64,000 bases of DNA, from contig NZ_OZ034983.1 of NCBI RefSeq assembly GCF_964030845.1, forward strand, positions 2,728,001-2,792,000, given 5' to 3'. Numbering within the stretch: the stretch's first letter is position 1; the number at the start of each line of letters is the position of its first letter. Source of the stretch: Candidatus Fukatsuia endosymbiont of Tuberolachnus salignus (lineage in GTDB: Bacteria; Pseudomonadota; Gammaproteobacteria; Enterobacterales; Enterobacteriaceae). The notes below the pieces were generated by a model. It did no database searches and had not been told where the DNA came from. It saw only the letters and a list, made by a program, of their open reading frames with translations. Shown here one piece after another: positions 54,499-63,668 of this stretch. Made by a program: the position numbers and the translations under genes.

Positions 54499-55401
54499 AT
54501 GTCTGACCTCAACTCACAGCTCACAGACTATCAACAGCGTGTTGATCAAGCGCTGAAAAATTTTATCAATGAGCTACCTTTTCAAAACAGCCAGCTAGTG
54601 CAAGCGATGCGTTATGGCACCCTACTTGGTGGTAAGCGGGTACGTCCTTGTTTGGTCTACGCTACCGGTCAAATGTTTGGCCTGTCTCTCAACAGCTTGG
54701 ATGCAGCAGCAGCAGCGATTGAATGCATACATGCTTATTCATTAATTCATGACGATCTACCAGCAATGGATGATGATGATTTGCGCCGTGGACAGCCAAG
54801 CTGCCATATTAAATTTGGCGAAGCCGATGCTATTTTGGCTGGCGACGCCCTGCAAACACTGGCGTTTTCTATCCTGATTGATAAGCCGATGCCGCATGTT
54901 ACCCTTGAAGATCGCCTTGCAATGCTATCTGAACTTGCACAATCTAGCGGTGCTGCGGGCATGTGTGCTGGGCAATCATTGGATATCACGTCCGAAAATT
55001 GCCAAATTTCACTGACATCGTTAGAACAAATTCATCGCAATAAAACCGGGGCTTTGATCCGTGCCGCCGTACGTATCGGTGCATTAGCCGCAGGAGAGAG
55101 AGGGAAAAATGCCTTATCACTACTGGACAAGTATGCTGAAGCGATCGGCTTAGCTTTCCAAGTACAGGACGATATTTTAGACATTATTGGTAAGACTGGT
55201 AGAATTGGTAAACAGCAAGGTTCTGATCAACAATTGGGTAAAAGTACTTACCCGGCACTGCTTGGTTTTGACACCGCGAGAATAAAAGCCGAGGATCTTT
55301 ATCGGGAAGCGCTCGTGGCTCTCGATAGCCTGACAGCACAGTCCTATGACCCTGGATTATTGCATGCGATGGCAGATTTCATCATTAAACGCAATAATTA
55401 G
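54499..55401 (+). CDS. ispA: Farnesyl diphosphate synthase
   Basis: 300 residues. First aspartate-rich motif IHDDLPAMDDDDLRRG, second FQVQDDILDIIGKTG. It condenses IPP with DMAPP/GPP to FPP for undecaprenyl phosphate and quinones. 33 bp before dxs. Confidence 0.96.
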   Translation: MSDLNSQLTDYQQRVDQALKNFINELPFQNSQLVQAMRYGTLLGGKRVRPCLVYATGQMFGLSLNSLDAAAAAIECIHAYSLIHDDLPAMDDDDLRRGQPSCHIKFGEADAILAGDALQTLAFSILIDKPMPHVTLEDRLAMLSELAQSSGAAGMCAGQSLDITSENCQISLTSLEQIHRNKTGALIRAAVRIGALAAGERGKNALSLLDKYAEAIGLAFQVQDDILDIIGKTGRIGKQQGSDQQLGKSTYPALLGFDTARIKAEDLYREALVALDSLTAQSYDPGLLHAMADFIIKRNN

Positions 55402-55434
55402 TTAAAAAATATAACAGCCTGACATGAGCAGCCA

Positions 55435-57312
55435 ATGAGTTTTGATACAGCTAAATACCCGACATTAGCTCTGGCGGTGGATCCGCCAGAGCTACGCTTA
55501 TTACCTCAAGATCGCCTCCCACAATTGTGTAAAGAGCTTCGGCAATACTTACTCGATTGTGTCAGCGTTTCCAGCGGTCATTTTGCCTCAGGGTTAGGCG
55601 TCATTGAGCTGACTGTGGCGTTGCATTATGTCTATAACACTCCCTTCGATAATGTAATCTGGGATGTCGGGCATCAAGCTTATCCACACAAAATCCTGAC
55701 GGGTCGCCGCGAAGCGATCTCAAAGATCCGACAAAAAGAGGGGCTACATCCTTTTCCTTGTCGTGAGGAGAGTCAATATGATGTGCTTTCTGTCGGTCAT
55801 TCTTCAACCTCGATAAGTGCTGGGCTTGGCATGGCGGTAGCTGCAGAACGAGAAGGCAAAGGGAGACGTACAGTTTGTGTCATCGGTGATGGTGCTATCA
55901 CGGCAGGCATGGCTTTTGAAGCAATGAATCATGCCGGAGAGATAGATACTGATATGTTAGTGATACTCAATGATAATGAAATGTCAATTTCAGAAAATGT
56001 CGGTGGCTTGAATAACTATTTAGTTAAATTGTTATCAAGTAAGTGCTATGCAACGCTGCGGGACAATGGGAAAAAGGTATTCGAAGGATTACCACCGATC
56101 AAAGAGTTACTAAAACGCACCGAGGAACATTTAAAAGGAATGGTAATACCTGGGACACTATTTGAAGAGCTAGGATTTAACTACATTGGCCCCATTGAAG
56201 GACATGATCTTGCCATGCTGATGAGTACTCTGAAAAAGATGCGTGTCCTGAAAGGTCCACAGCTCTTGCATATCATGACCCAAAAAGGCAAAGGTTATAC
56301 CCCAGCAGAGCTGGATCCTATCAGCTGGCATGCAGTGCCTAAATTCAATTTGCAAGCAGGTGCTTTGCCTAAAAGCAAAGGTGGCCCCCCTACCTATGCC
56401 AAAATTTTCGGCGACTGGCTGTGTGAAACCGCCGCAAAAGACGATCGATTAATGGCGATCACGCCCGCCATGTGTGAAGGCTCAGGCATGGTTCGTTTTT
56501 CACGCGAATACCCACAACAATATTTTGATGTCGCCATTGCCGAGCAACACGCAGTGACCTTTGCTGCGGGTCTTGCCATTGGTGGTTATAAACCGGTAGT
56601 AGCCATTTATTCTACCTTTTTACAGCGGGCTTATGACCAATTAATCCATGATGTCGCGATACAGAAACTACCGGTGCTTTTTGCTATCGACCGAGCAGGT
56701 TTAGTCGGTGCTGATGGTCAAACACACCAAGGCGCCTTTGATCTTTCTTTCATGCGCTGTATTCCTAACATGGTGATTATGGCACCAAGCGACGAGAACG
56801 AATGCCGTCAAATGCTGCATACCGGTTATCTACATCATGCTCCAGTGGCAGTGCGTTATCCACGAGGTAGCGGTACTGGTGTTGAACTGCAATCCTTGCA
56901 AGTTTTTCCTATCGGTAAAGCGATAGTGCGACGCACAGGGGAAAAAATTGCCATTCTCAGTTTCGGTGCTTTATTACCTCAAGCACAGCAAGTGGCAGAT
57001 AAGCTCAATGCCACCCTGGTCGATATGCGTTTTATTAAGCCTTTGGATGAAGAATTGTTGCTAGATATGGCTGCCAGCCATCAACTGTTAGTGACTTTGG
57101 AAGAAAATGCTATCAGCGGAGGTGCCGGCAGTGGCGTCAATGAGCTATTAATGGCCAAACGAAAGTTATTACCGATACTGAATATCGGTTTACCCGACAA
57201 ATTTGTTTCCCAAGGTGAGCAAGATGAAATACGCTCCGAATATGGTCTCGATGCTGCAGGCATTCAACGACAAATTGAGACATGGTGGGAATTTTACAAC
57301 CACGACAAGTGA
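55435..57312 (+). CDS. dxs: 1-deoxy-D-xylulose-5-phosphate synthase
   Basis: 625 residues. Thiamine diphosphate motif GDGAITAGMAFEA then NDNEMSISENVGG; transketolase pyrimidine domain with the catalytic Glu in FDVAIAEQHAVTFAAGLA. First step of the MEP isoprenoid pathway, from pyruvate and glyceraldehyde-3-phosphate. Confidence 0.97.
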   Translation: MSFDTAKYPTLALAVDPPELRLLPQDRLPQLCKELRQYLLDCVSVSSGHFASGLGVIELTVALHYVYNTPFDNVIWDVGHQAYPHKILTGRREAISKIRQKEGLHPFPCREESQYDVLSVGHSSTSISAGLGMAVAAEREGKGRRTVCVIGDGAITAGMAFEAMNHAGEIDTDMLVILNDNEMSISENVGGLNNYLVKLLSSKCYATLRDNGKKVFEGLPPIKELLKRTEEHLKGMVIPGTLFEELGFNYIGPIEGHDLAMLMSTLKKMRVLKGPQLLHIMTQKGKGYTPAELDPISWHAVPKFNLQAGALPKSKGGPPTYAKIFGDWLCETAAKDDRLMAITPAMCEGSGMVRFSREYPQQYFDVAIAEQHAVTFAAGLAIGGYKPVVAIYSTFLQRAYDQLIHDVAIQKLPVLFAIDRAGLVGADGQTHQGAFDLSFMRCIPNMVIMAPSDENECRQMLHTGYLHHAPVAVRYPRGSGTGVELQSLQVFPIGKAIVRRTGEKIAILSFGALLPQAQQVADKLNATLVDMRFIKPLDEELLLDMAASHQLLVTLEENAISGGAGSGVNELLMAKRKLLPILNIGLPDKFVSQGEQDEIRSEYGLDAAGIQRQIETWWEFYNHDK

Positions 57313-57368
57313 GACAATTTGAAATGTGTTATATTGCCAGTGCAATACAAACTAACAAGGTAGAGGCA

Positions 57369-57905
57369 ATGGTAGGCATTTTTTTTGGCAGTGACACTGG
57401 CAACACTGAGAATATTGCCAAGACGATCCGAGAGCAACTCAGTCAAGAGATTGCCCAGGTATATGATATTGCTAAAAGCAGTAAAGAAGATTTAGAAAAA
57501 TTTGATATTCTTCTGCTTGGCATCCCAACCTGGTATTACGGCGAAGCGCAGTGTGATTGGGATGATTTTTTCTCAACATTGAAAGAAATCGATTTTAGCA
57601 GAAAACTCGTTGCTCTATTCGGTTGTGGTGATCAAGAAGATTATGCCGAATATTTCTGCGATGCTATGGGCACTGTACGCGATATCATTGAGTCTCGTGG
57701 CGCGACTATTGTCGGTCATTGGCCGGTCGAAGGTTATTATTTTGAAGCTTCTAAAGGTTTGGTCGATGATAAACATTTTATTGGTCTCGCCATTGATGAG
57801 GATCGGCAGCCGGAACTGACCGAGGAACGTGTTAAGACTTGGGTAAAACAAATTAGTGAAGAACTGAACCTGGACGAACTGAATAAACTTCTTGTACAAC
57901 CTTAG
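57369..57905 (+). CDS. fldA: Flavodoxin 1
   Basis: 178 residues from MVGIFFGSDTGNTENIAKTI; the longer upstream frame overlaps dxs and is not conserved. FMN loops SDTGNTEN, PTWYYGEAQCDWDDF and GCGDQEDYAEYFCD are intact. Electron donor for IspG/IspH and other enzymes. Placed before fur as in E. coli. Confidence 0.96.
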   Translation: MVGIFFGSDTGNTENIAKTIREQLSQEIAQVYDIAKSSKEDLEKFDILLLGIPTWYYGEAQCDWDDFFSTLKEIDFSRKLVALFGCGDQEDYAEYFCDAMGTVRDIIESRGATIVGHWPVEGYYFEASKGLVDDKHFIGLAIDEDRQPELTEERVKTWVKQISEELNLDELNKLLVQP

Positions 57906-58037
57906 CCTATGGTGTAGAAAAATAGTGCAAGATATGTCATTAATTTCTGTGCTAATCACTTGTTGTTTTCATTTTGAACTACGCGGTTCTATAATGGGGC
58001 ACGAGTATATTTTAATAGGTAATAGGGCTGGAATCGC

Positions 58038-58481
58038 ATGACTGATAACAATACAGCATTAAAGAAAGTCGGTCTCAAGGTGACACACCCGAGACTCAAG
58101 ATCTTGGAAGTATTGCAAGATCCAGACTGCCATCACATCTGTGCGGAGGAACTCTATAAAAAGCTGCTCGATATGAGTCAAGATATTGGTTTGGCGACCG
58201 TCTACCGTGTTCTTAATCAATTTGAAGGTGCCGGTATCGTTATCCGTCATAATTTTGAAGGCGGCAAATCTGTCTTTGAACTGGCACAACAACAACATCA
58301 TGATCATTTGATCTGCCTGAATTGTGGAAAAGTGATTGAATTTAGAGATGAGTTTATTGAAAAACGTCAGAGAAATACCGCCGAGCAGCATGGTATTACA
58401 CTAACTAACCACAGTTTATACCTTTACGGTCATTGCAAGGAAAAGCAGTGTAGCGACAACGAGTCTTTGCACAATGTTTAG
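58038..58481 (+). CDS. fur: Ferric uptake regulator
   Basis: 147 residues. DNA-binding domain with LATVYRVLNQFEGAGIV; metal sites in QQHHDHLICLNCGKVIEF. Iron-bound Fur represses uptake genes; the candidate Fur box upstream of ftnA fits its presence. Confidence 0.97.
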   Translation: MTDNNTALKKVGLKVTHPRLKILEVLQDPDCHHICAEELYKKLLDMSQDIGLATVYRVLNQFEGAGIVIRHNFEGGKSVFELAQQQHHDHLICLNCGKVIEFRDEFIEKRQRNTAEQHGITLTNHSLYLYGHCKEKQCSDNESLHNV

Positions 58482-58692
58482 CCTTACAAAGAATACTTTA
58501 CTGCCACTAGAACTTGGGGCATAAACTGCAACCAATTACTCCATATAAAATAACCCATTTAAAACGAATAGATAAGACGACAAAACACAACTTATTAATA
58601 AATAGTGAGCAAAAGGTCGTGTTTTGTTGCCTTTTTGTATCTATTATTTATTAGTGTGTAGTTCAGCTATTTGTTTTAAATGATTTATTTTT
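58482..58692. other. Region after fur with an inverted repeat
   Basis: Contains GACAAAACACAAC (58578-58590) and the partly complementary GTCGTGTTTTGT (58617-58628), followed by AT-rich DNA. From ~58590 it resembles the region upstream of hmuV. No ORF. Confidence 0.5.
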
Positions 58693-58915
58693 AGAGCCTG
58701 TTACAAATCTTTTTCGCTGTGCTCAGACGAGGAAAAAATGGGCTGAAAAGCACAGTTTACTCTTTGCATGCAACGAAAGAGAGTAAAGGGAGTAAAGGGA
58801 GTAAAGGGAGTAAAGGGAGTAAAGGGAGTAAAGGGAGTAAAGGAGCATTTTAAGCGCGTTTTTGACGAATTACTTGACCAAAACACGGTGAGACAAGAGA
58901 TTTCGAACAGGTTCT
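58693..58915. repeat. Dispersed palindrome-ended repeat, copy B (223 bp)
   Basis: Ends AGAGCCTGTTACAAATCT and AGATTTCGAACAGGTTCT. The reverse complement aligns with 43151-43322 near xerD. The extra length is mostly the 9-bp tandem array at 58782-58844. Confidence 0.82.
58782..58844 (+). repeat. Tandem array of seven 9-bp units
   Basis: Six perfect AGTAAAGGG units and one AGTAAAGGA. The near-by repeat copy A lacks the expansion, so this is a local variable-number repeat. An open frame reads through it as Val-Lys-Gly repeats, but that frame has no support as a gene. Confidence 0.95.
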
Positions 58916-59026
58916 TAGATAGCTTTCCTTACGATAGATGGAGACAAGCTGGTTGCGATGTTTGTGCCAGGCCATCAAGTTGAAGTTAGGTTGCGTAATA
59001 TGTCTTGTCTGTAAAGGGGATAGCAA

Positions 59027-59950
59027 ATGTTTACGGGAAGTATAGTTGCACTGATAACACCGATGGACGAAAAGGGTAAGGTTGATTACAAGAGCCTAGA
59101 GAAATTGGTCGATTATCATGTAGCCAGTGGTACTAAGGCGATTGTCTCTATGGGTACGACTGGCGAATGCGCAACGCTTAAACGTGACGAGCATGTCGAT
59201 GTCGTATTGAAAACAGTGGAGCGGGCTGGGGGTCGTATCCCCGTGATAGCAGGTACTGGCTCTAACGTAACAGAAGATGCAATATCACTGACCCAACGGT
59301 TTCAAAACAAAGGTGTTGCTGGTTGTCTAACGATCACGCCGTATTACAATTGCCCCACACAGGAAGGTCTATATCAGCATTTTAAGAAGATTGCTGAGAG
59401 TACCGATCTGCCCCAAATTTTATATAATGTACCTTCACGTACTGGGTGTGATTTGTCGCCGCAGACAGTGGCTCGATTGGCTGAAATTAAAAATATTGTG
59501 GCGCTGAAAGAAGCAACAGGAGACTTAACCCGTGTGAGCCAGATACAAGCATTGGTTGATGAACAATTCATTTTGCTAAGTGGTGACGATAGGAGTGGCC
59601 TGGATTTTATGCAATTGGGGGGCAAAGGGATTGTGTCAGTAACGGCAAATATCGCCGCTCGTGAAATGGCGGATCTCTGTAAGTATGCCACACAAGGCGA
59701 TTTTGCTGCCGCCCGGGGTTTAAATCAGCGTTTGGGATCACTGCATCAGTATTTATTTGTCGAATCGAATCCCACTCCAGTTAAATGGGCTTGTCAGCGT
59801 CTGGGTTTAATAGCCGCTGATACTTTACGTCCGCCTCTGATGTCACTGACTGACGTCAACCAGCGGGTAGTAGAAGAAGCGTTGCAAAGCGCAGGACCGC
59901 TTGAAATTTATTCACTATCTCGTGATGCTGCATTGGTTTTTAACTCTTAG
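59027..59950 (+). CDS. dapA: 4-hydroxy-tetrahydrodipicolinate synthase
   Basis: 307 residues, 15 longer than E. coli at the C-terminus (EIYSLSRDAALVFNS added after the usual end). Schiff-base Lys in VALKEATGDL; Tyr in TPYYNCPTQEG; Thr-Thr in MGTTGECATL. First committed step to lysine and diaminopimelate. The stop is 10 bp before bamC. Confidence 0.95.
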   Translation: MFTGSIVALITPMDEKGKVDYKSLEKLVDYHVASGTKAIVSMGTTGECATLKRDEHVDVVLKTVERAGGRIPVIAGTGSNVTEDAISLTQRFQNKGVAGCLTITPYYNCPTQEGLYQHFKKIAESTDLPQILYNVPSRTGCDLSPQTVARLAEIKNIVALKEATGDLTRVSQIQALVDEQFILLSGDDRSGLDFMQLGGKGIVSVTANIAAREMADLCKYATQGDFAAARGLNQRLGSLHQYLFVESNPTPVKWACQRLGLIAADTLRPPLMSLTDVNQRVVEEALQSAGPLEIYSLSRDAALVFNS

Positions 59951-59960
59951 GAAAATTTTA

Positions 59961-61061
59961 ATGGCTATATTGCAAACAACTGTATTGCAAACAACTGTAT
60001 CGCAAACGGCTATATCGCGAACAAAGAATAGGGCGATAAGGGGTGTCGCTGTTTTATTGGTTATGCTATTAGCAGCATGTTCGATGGATCAACGTTATAA
60101 ACGTCAGGTGAGTGGTGATGAGTCCTATCTCGACACAGCTGCACAAAAACCACTGAAGGTGCCTGCTGGTATGATCTTGCCGTTGCGAAACGCTACCTAT
60201 GACATCCCGCAGGGATCGCAGCAAGGTGCTGTTGGAAAGCAACTAGATATTCGTCCACCGGTACAACCCTTGGTATTATTAAATGGCGCTCGCACAGAAT
60301 ATACTGCGGATACTAGCAAATTATTGTTAGAAAATGGCCCACAGAATCGTGATTTATGGACGCAGGTTAGCCGTATTGTTGAAAATAATCACCTGCCAAT
60401 AGCCAGCCGTCAGGACGCAAATCAAACACTGATTACCGATTGGGTAAAATGGAACAGAGCCGACGAAAATGAAGAGGAACAGTTCGCCGGTCGTTACCAG
60501 ATAAGTGTGCAACAACAGGGATATCAATCAGCATTGCTGGTAAAATCGCTTGGTTTACGTCAAGCAAATAATCCAGTTACTGATGGCATCAAAGTACAGC
60601 GTTACAACGTCGCCATGTTAAATACTTTAGTTCAAGGGTTGTATAAAATACGTACTGATACTGAAAATAATCAGGTCGCCCGCGGGGCAGGTAGCTTGGA
60701 TGTACAAAGTGGTAGTGACGACAGTGGTTTACCGGCGCTTATTGTACGAGCACCGTATGCCACGGTTTGGCAACGCTTGCCGGCGGTACTGAGCAAAATA
60801 GGAATGAAAGTTGGAGATCACAGTCGTTCACAAGGTGCGATTACGGTGACTTACCGAGCTATTAGCAACAGTGATTGGGATGCGTTAGGTACGAAAGATC
60901 CTGCACTAAAAATAGGTGATTATAAGCTTCAAGTGGGTGATCTTGGTAACCGTAGTAGCTTACAGTTTACTGATTCTAAAGGGAATACATTAAACCAACA
61001 GCAAAATTATTCACTGATCGTGGTGCTCCAGGCGGCGTTTAACCAGACTGGTACAAAATAA
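59961..61061 (+). CDS. bamC: Outer-membrane assembly lipoprotein BamC
   Basis: 366 residues from ATG 59961 with TAGGAAAATT upstream. Signal peptide ends in the lipobox LLAACS. Two helix-grip domains follow, with the conserved unstructured lasso (SYLDTAAQKPLKVPAGMILP). Part of the BAM complex. The first 20 residues contain a 15-bp DNA repeat (QTTVLQTTVSQTAIS) that lengthens the n-region unusually. It sits between dapA and purC as in E. coli. Confidence 0.93.
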   Translation: MAILQTTVLQTTVSQTAISRTKNRAIRGVAVLLVMLLAACSMDQRYKRQVSGDESYLDTAAQKPLKVPAGMILPLRNATYDIPQGSQQGAVGKQLDIRPPVQPLVLLNGARTEYTADTSKLLLENGPQNRDLWTQVSRIVENNHLPIASRQDANQTLITDWVKWNRADENEEEQFAGRYQISVQQQGYQSALLVKSLGLRQANNPVTDGIKVQRYNVAMLNTLVQGLYKIRTDTENNQVARGAGSLDVQSGSDDSGLPALIVRAPYATVWQRLPAVLSKIGMKVGDHSRSQGAITVTYRAISNSDWDALGTKDPALKIGDYKLQVGDLGNRSSLQFTDSKGNTLNQQQNYSLIVVLQAAFNQTGTK

Positions 61062-61134
61062 ATATCGACGTAAAACAAAAAAAGAAGCTACGGTTTCTCT
61101 GTCAAAAATAACCACACTACTGGAGTTAGTAAAG

Positions 61135-61848
61135 ATGCAGAAATTAGCTGAGTTGTATCGTGGAAAAGCTAAAACTGTCTACAGCACCGAAAATCCTGAT
61201 CTGTTAGTGCTGGAATTCCGTAACGATACATCAGCAATGGATGGTCAGCGTATTGAACAACTTGCCCGCAAAGGCATGGTCAATAATAAATTTAACTGTT
61301 TTATTATGGATAAACTTGAAACAAAAAAAATTCCAACACAGATAAAAAAGTTACTTTCAGATAACGAAGTATTAGTCAAAAAACTGGACATGATCCCAGT
61401 AGAATGTGTGATCCGTAATCGGGCAGCGGGTTCTCTGGTTAGACGATTAGGTCTTGAGGAGGGTTTAGAGCTGAAACCTGCATTGTTTGATCTTTTTTTA
61501 AAAAATGATGCAATGCACGATCCAATGGTTAATGAATCCTATTGCATAACCTTCGGTTGGGTGAGTAAAGAACACCTGGAGCGTATGAAAGAACTGAGTT
61601 ACCGAGTGAATGACATTCTTGGTAAATTGTTTGACGATGCTGGCTTTATTCTTGTGGATTTCAAACTAGAGTTTGGTTTATTCGAAGGTGAGGTGGTACT
61701 GGGAGATGAATTTTCACCCGATGGTTGCCGCCTGTGGGATAAAAAGAACTTAGCAAAGATGGATAAAGATCGCTTTCGTCAAAATCTGGGTAATGTCATT
61801 GAGGCTTATGAAGAGGTCGCTAGACGTATCGGCGTTAAATTAGACTAA
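61135..61848 (+). CDS. purC: SAICAR synthase
   Basis: 237 residues, the same length as E. coli. MQKLAELYRGKAKTVYSTEN, VECVIRNRAAGSLVRRLGLE and the signature LGDEFSPDGCRLWD. Eighth step of purine synthesis. Confidence 0.97.
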   Translation: MQKLAELYRGKAKTVYSTENPDLLVLEFRNDTSAMDGQRIEQLARKGMVNNKFNCFIMDKLETKKIPTQIKKLLSDNEVLVKKLDMIPVECVIRNRAAGSLVRRLGLEEGLELKPALFDLFLKNDAMHDPMVNESYCITFGWVSKEHLERMKELSYRVNDILGKLFDDAGFILVDFKLEFGLFEGEVVLGDEFSPDGCRLWDKKNLAKMDKDRFRQNLGNVIEAYEEVARRIGVKLD

Positions 61849-61878
61849 CGGTTTTAGTGGGCGGCCTCTGTCATCTTG

Positions 61879-62289
61879 CTAATGGTAATCGGATGACTCT
61901 CGAAGTAACTGACAGAGCGTACGCCATTCTTTTTCTGTCATACTGTCGGACGCTAACCACAGACGTTGATGTTTCTTGTTATCTGAGTGTTTTAGCGCAA
62001 GCAGTACGCCGTAGCGTGTGATCCGAGCAGGTTGACTGATATACCATTCTTGCTGATCCCATTCCAGTAAATTATCAGCTTTAAATTTGACGATAGACGA
62101 AGAAGAAACCCTTTTTTTCTGCTGGCGGATATACTCAAATACAATCGCTGCCAGCAGCAGCAAACCAAGAGGCTGGTATCCCACCGGCCAAGGTGCGGAT
62201 AAAAGCGATAATATCAGCACGATATACAGCAACAGCGAAAACAACTGGCTGCGTCCTGAGATCCGTGGTTCAGATTGCCACAGAACCAC
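61879..62289 (-). CDS. ygfX: YgfX (CptA-like) membrane protein
   Basis: 136 residues. Two membrane segments (LLLYIVLILSLLSAPWPVGY; PLGLLLLAAIVFEYI) then a cytoplasmic domain with WYISQPARITRYGVLLALK. Partner of SdhE, with which it overlaps by 20 bp. In E. coli it has been linked to cytoskeleton inhibition, in Serratia to pigment and respiration. Confidence 0.88.
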   Translation of the reverse strand: MVLWQSEPRISGRSQLFSLLLYIVLILSLLSAPWPVGYQPLGLLLLAAIVFEYIRQQKKRVSSSSIVKFKADNLLEWDQQEWYISQPARITRYGVLLALKHSDNKKHQRLWLASDSMTEKEWRTLCQLLRESSDYH

Positions 62290-62536
62290 GGGCTTTATTT
62301 CTCATCTGAATCAGTTTGACCATCCTTTGTAATTCGTAATCCGGTGATTCTCCATAATTCATTAGCCAATTAAACAGGTCCGGATCGTCACTACTGAGTA
62401 AACGGATAAATAAACATTTGTCATTATCATCGAGCGTATCATACTCGTATTCAAAAAATGGCATAATAGAAAGATCCAGCTCACGCATCCCACGACGGCA
62501 TGCCCAATGGATACGCGTTTTATTATCGATATTCAT
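62270..62536 (-). CDS. sdhE: Succinate dehydrogenase flavinylation factor
   Basis: 88 residues with the FAD-insertion motif RRGMRELDLSIMPFFE. Needed for covalent FAD attachment to SdhA. Divergent from ygfZ, 117 bp away, as in enterics. Confidence 0.95.
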   Translation of the reverse strand: MNIDNKTRIHWACRRGMRELDLSIMPFFEYEYDTLDDNDKCLFIRLLSSDDPDLFNWLMNYGESPDYELQRMVKLIQMRNKARGSVAI

Positions 62537-62653
62537 ATCTTGATTGCCTCAAAATTATTTCTGCTAATAGCATAAACCCATTGGATAATAGTTTGCAAAG
62601 CCGGTTTGCTCTTTTATCATGGAAAAAACGCTACACCGGTAGGATATAACAAT

Positions 62654-63646
62654 ATGACATGTGAAATTCCATTTTCTGCACAAAAACCTCAAGCTTCGTC
62701 TCAATTACCCTTGACACTGATTTCACTTGATGATTGGAGTTTGGTAACAGTAAAAGGCCCCGATAGGGTGAAATACCTTCAGGGCCAAATAACCGTCGAT
62801 GTAGCAGCTGTGACAGCTGAGCAACATGTGATCGCCGCCCATTGTGATGCCAAAGGAAAAATGTGGAGCAATCTACGTTTGTTCCATCGAGGAGAAGGGT
62901 TAGCATTTATTGAACGTCGTAGTGTATTGAATAATCAATTAGAAGAATTGAAAAAATATGCAATTTTTTCCAAAGTCACCCTGGCTGCAGACAAGGATGC
63001 TAAATTATTGGGTGTTGCTGGACTTGCCGCTAGGGAGGCACTGGCAGATGTTTTTTCTGAACTGCCAACGGTAGAGCATCCAGTTGTGCAGCAAGACATG
63101 ACCACAATATTACATTTCACTCAGCCTACGGAACGTTTTTTACTGGTTACTGACACTATACAAAAACAACAGTTAGTCGCGAAATTGGGTACCACGACAC
63201 AGTTTAATGACAGCCAACAGTGGCTGGCATTGGATATAGAGGCGGGTTTTCCGTTGATCGATGCGGAAACTAGCGCATTATTTATACCTCAGGCGACAAA
63301 TATTCAAGCTTTGGGCGGTATCAGTTTTACCAAAGGCTGTTATACCGGTCAAGAAATGGTAGCCAGGGCAAAATACCGTGGCGCCAATAAACGAGCGTTA
63401 TATTGGTTAGCCGGCAATGCTAATCGGGTTCCTATTGCCGGAGAAAATTTAGAGTGGCAGTTGGGCTCGCATTGGCGTAGAACTGGCAGCGTATTATCAG
63501 CAATACAACTAAGTGATGATACCCTTTGGGTTCAGGCGGTATTGAATAACGATTTAACTGAAGACACCGTGTTGCGGGTGCGAGATGACAGCAGCAGTAT
63601 GCTAAAAGTACGGACTCTACCTTATTCATTGAGAGAAGGTGAGTAA
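62654..63646 (+). CDS. ygfZ: Folate-dependent Fe-S cluster maintenance protein
   Basis: 330 residues from MTCEIPFSAQKPQ (AGGA upstream; 16 earlier codons are open but unsupported). Has the conserved KGCYTGQEMVAR motif and GcvT-like fold. Helps repair or assemble [4Fe-4S] enzymes. Confidence 0.95.
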   Translation: MTCEIPFSAQKPQASSQLPLTLISLDDWSLVTVKGPDRVKYLQGQITVDVAAVTAEQHVIAAHCDAKGKMWSNLRLFHRGEGLAFIERRSVLNNQLEELKKYAIFSKVTLAADKDAKLLGVAGLAAREALADVFSELPTVEHPVVQQDMTTILHFTQPTERFLLVTDTIQKQQLVAKLGTTTQFNDSQQWLALDIEAGFPLIDAETSALFIPQATNIQALGGISFTKGCYTGQEMVARAKYRGANKRALYWLAGNANRVPIAGENLEWQLGSHWRRTGSVLSAIQLSDDTLWVQAVLNNDLTEDTVLRVRDDSSSMLKVRTLPYSLREGE

Positions 63647-63668
63647 CATCTTGCTTGGCCTGGCTTAT

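Noticed and set aside
58782..58844. Possible CRISPR array
   Set aside because: Units are 9 bp and directly adjacent, with no spacers and no cas genes in the window.
58768..58983. 71-codon frame through the 9-bp array (Val-Lys-Gly repeats)
   Set aside because: The frame is created by a 9-bp tandem repeat inside a noncoding mobile repeat; no start signal.
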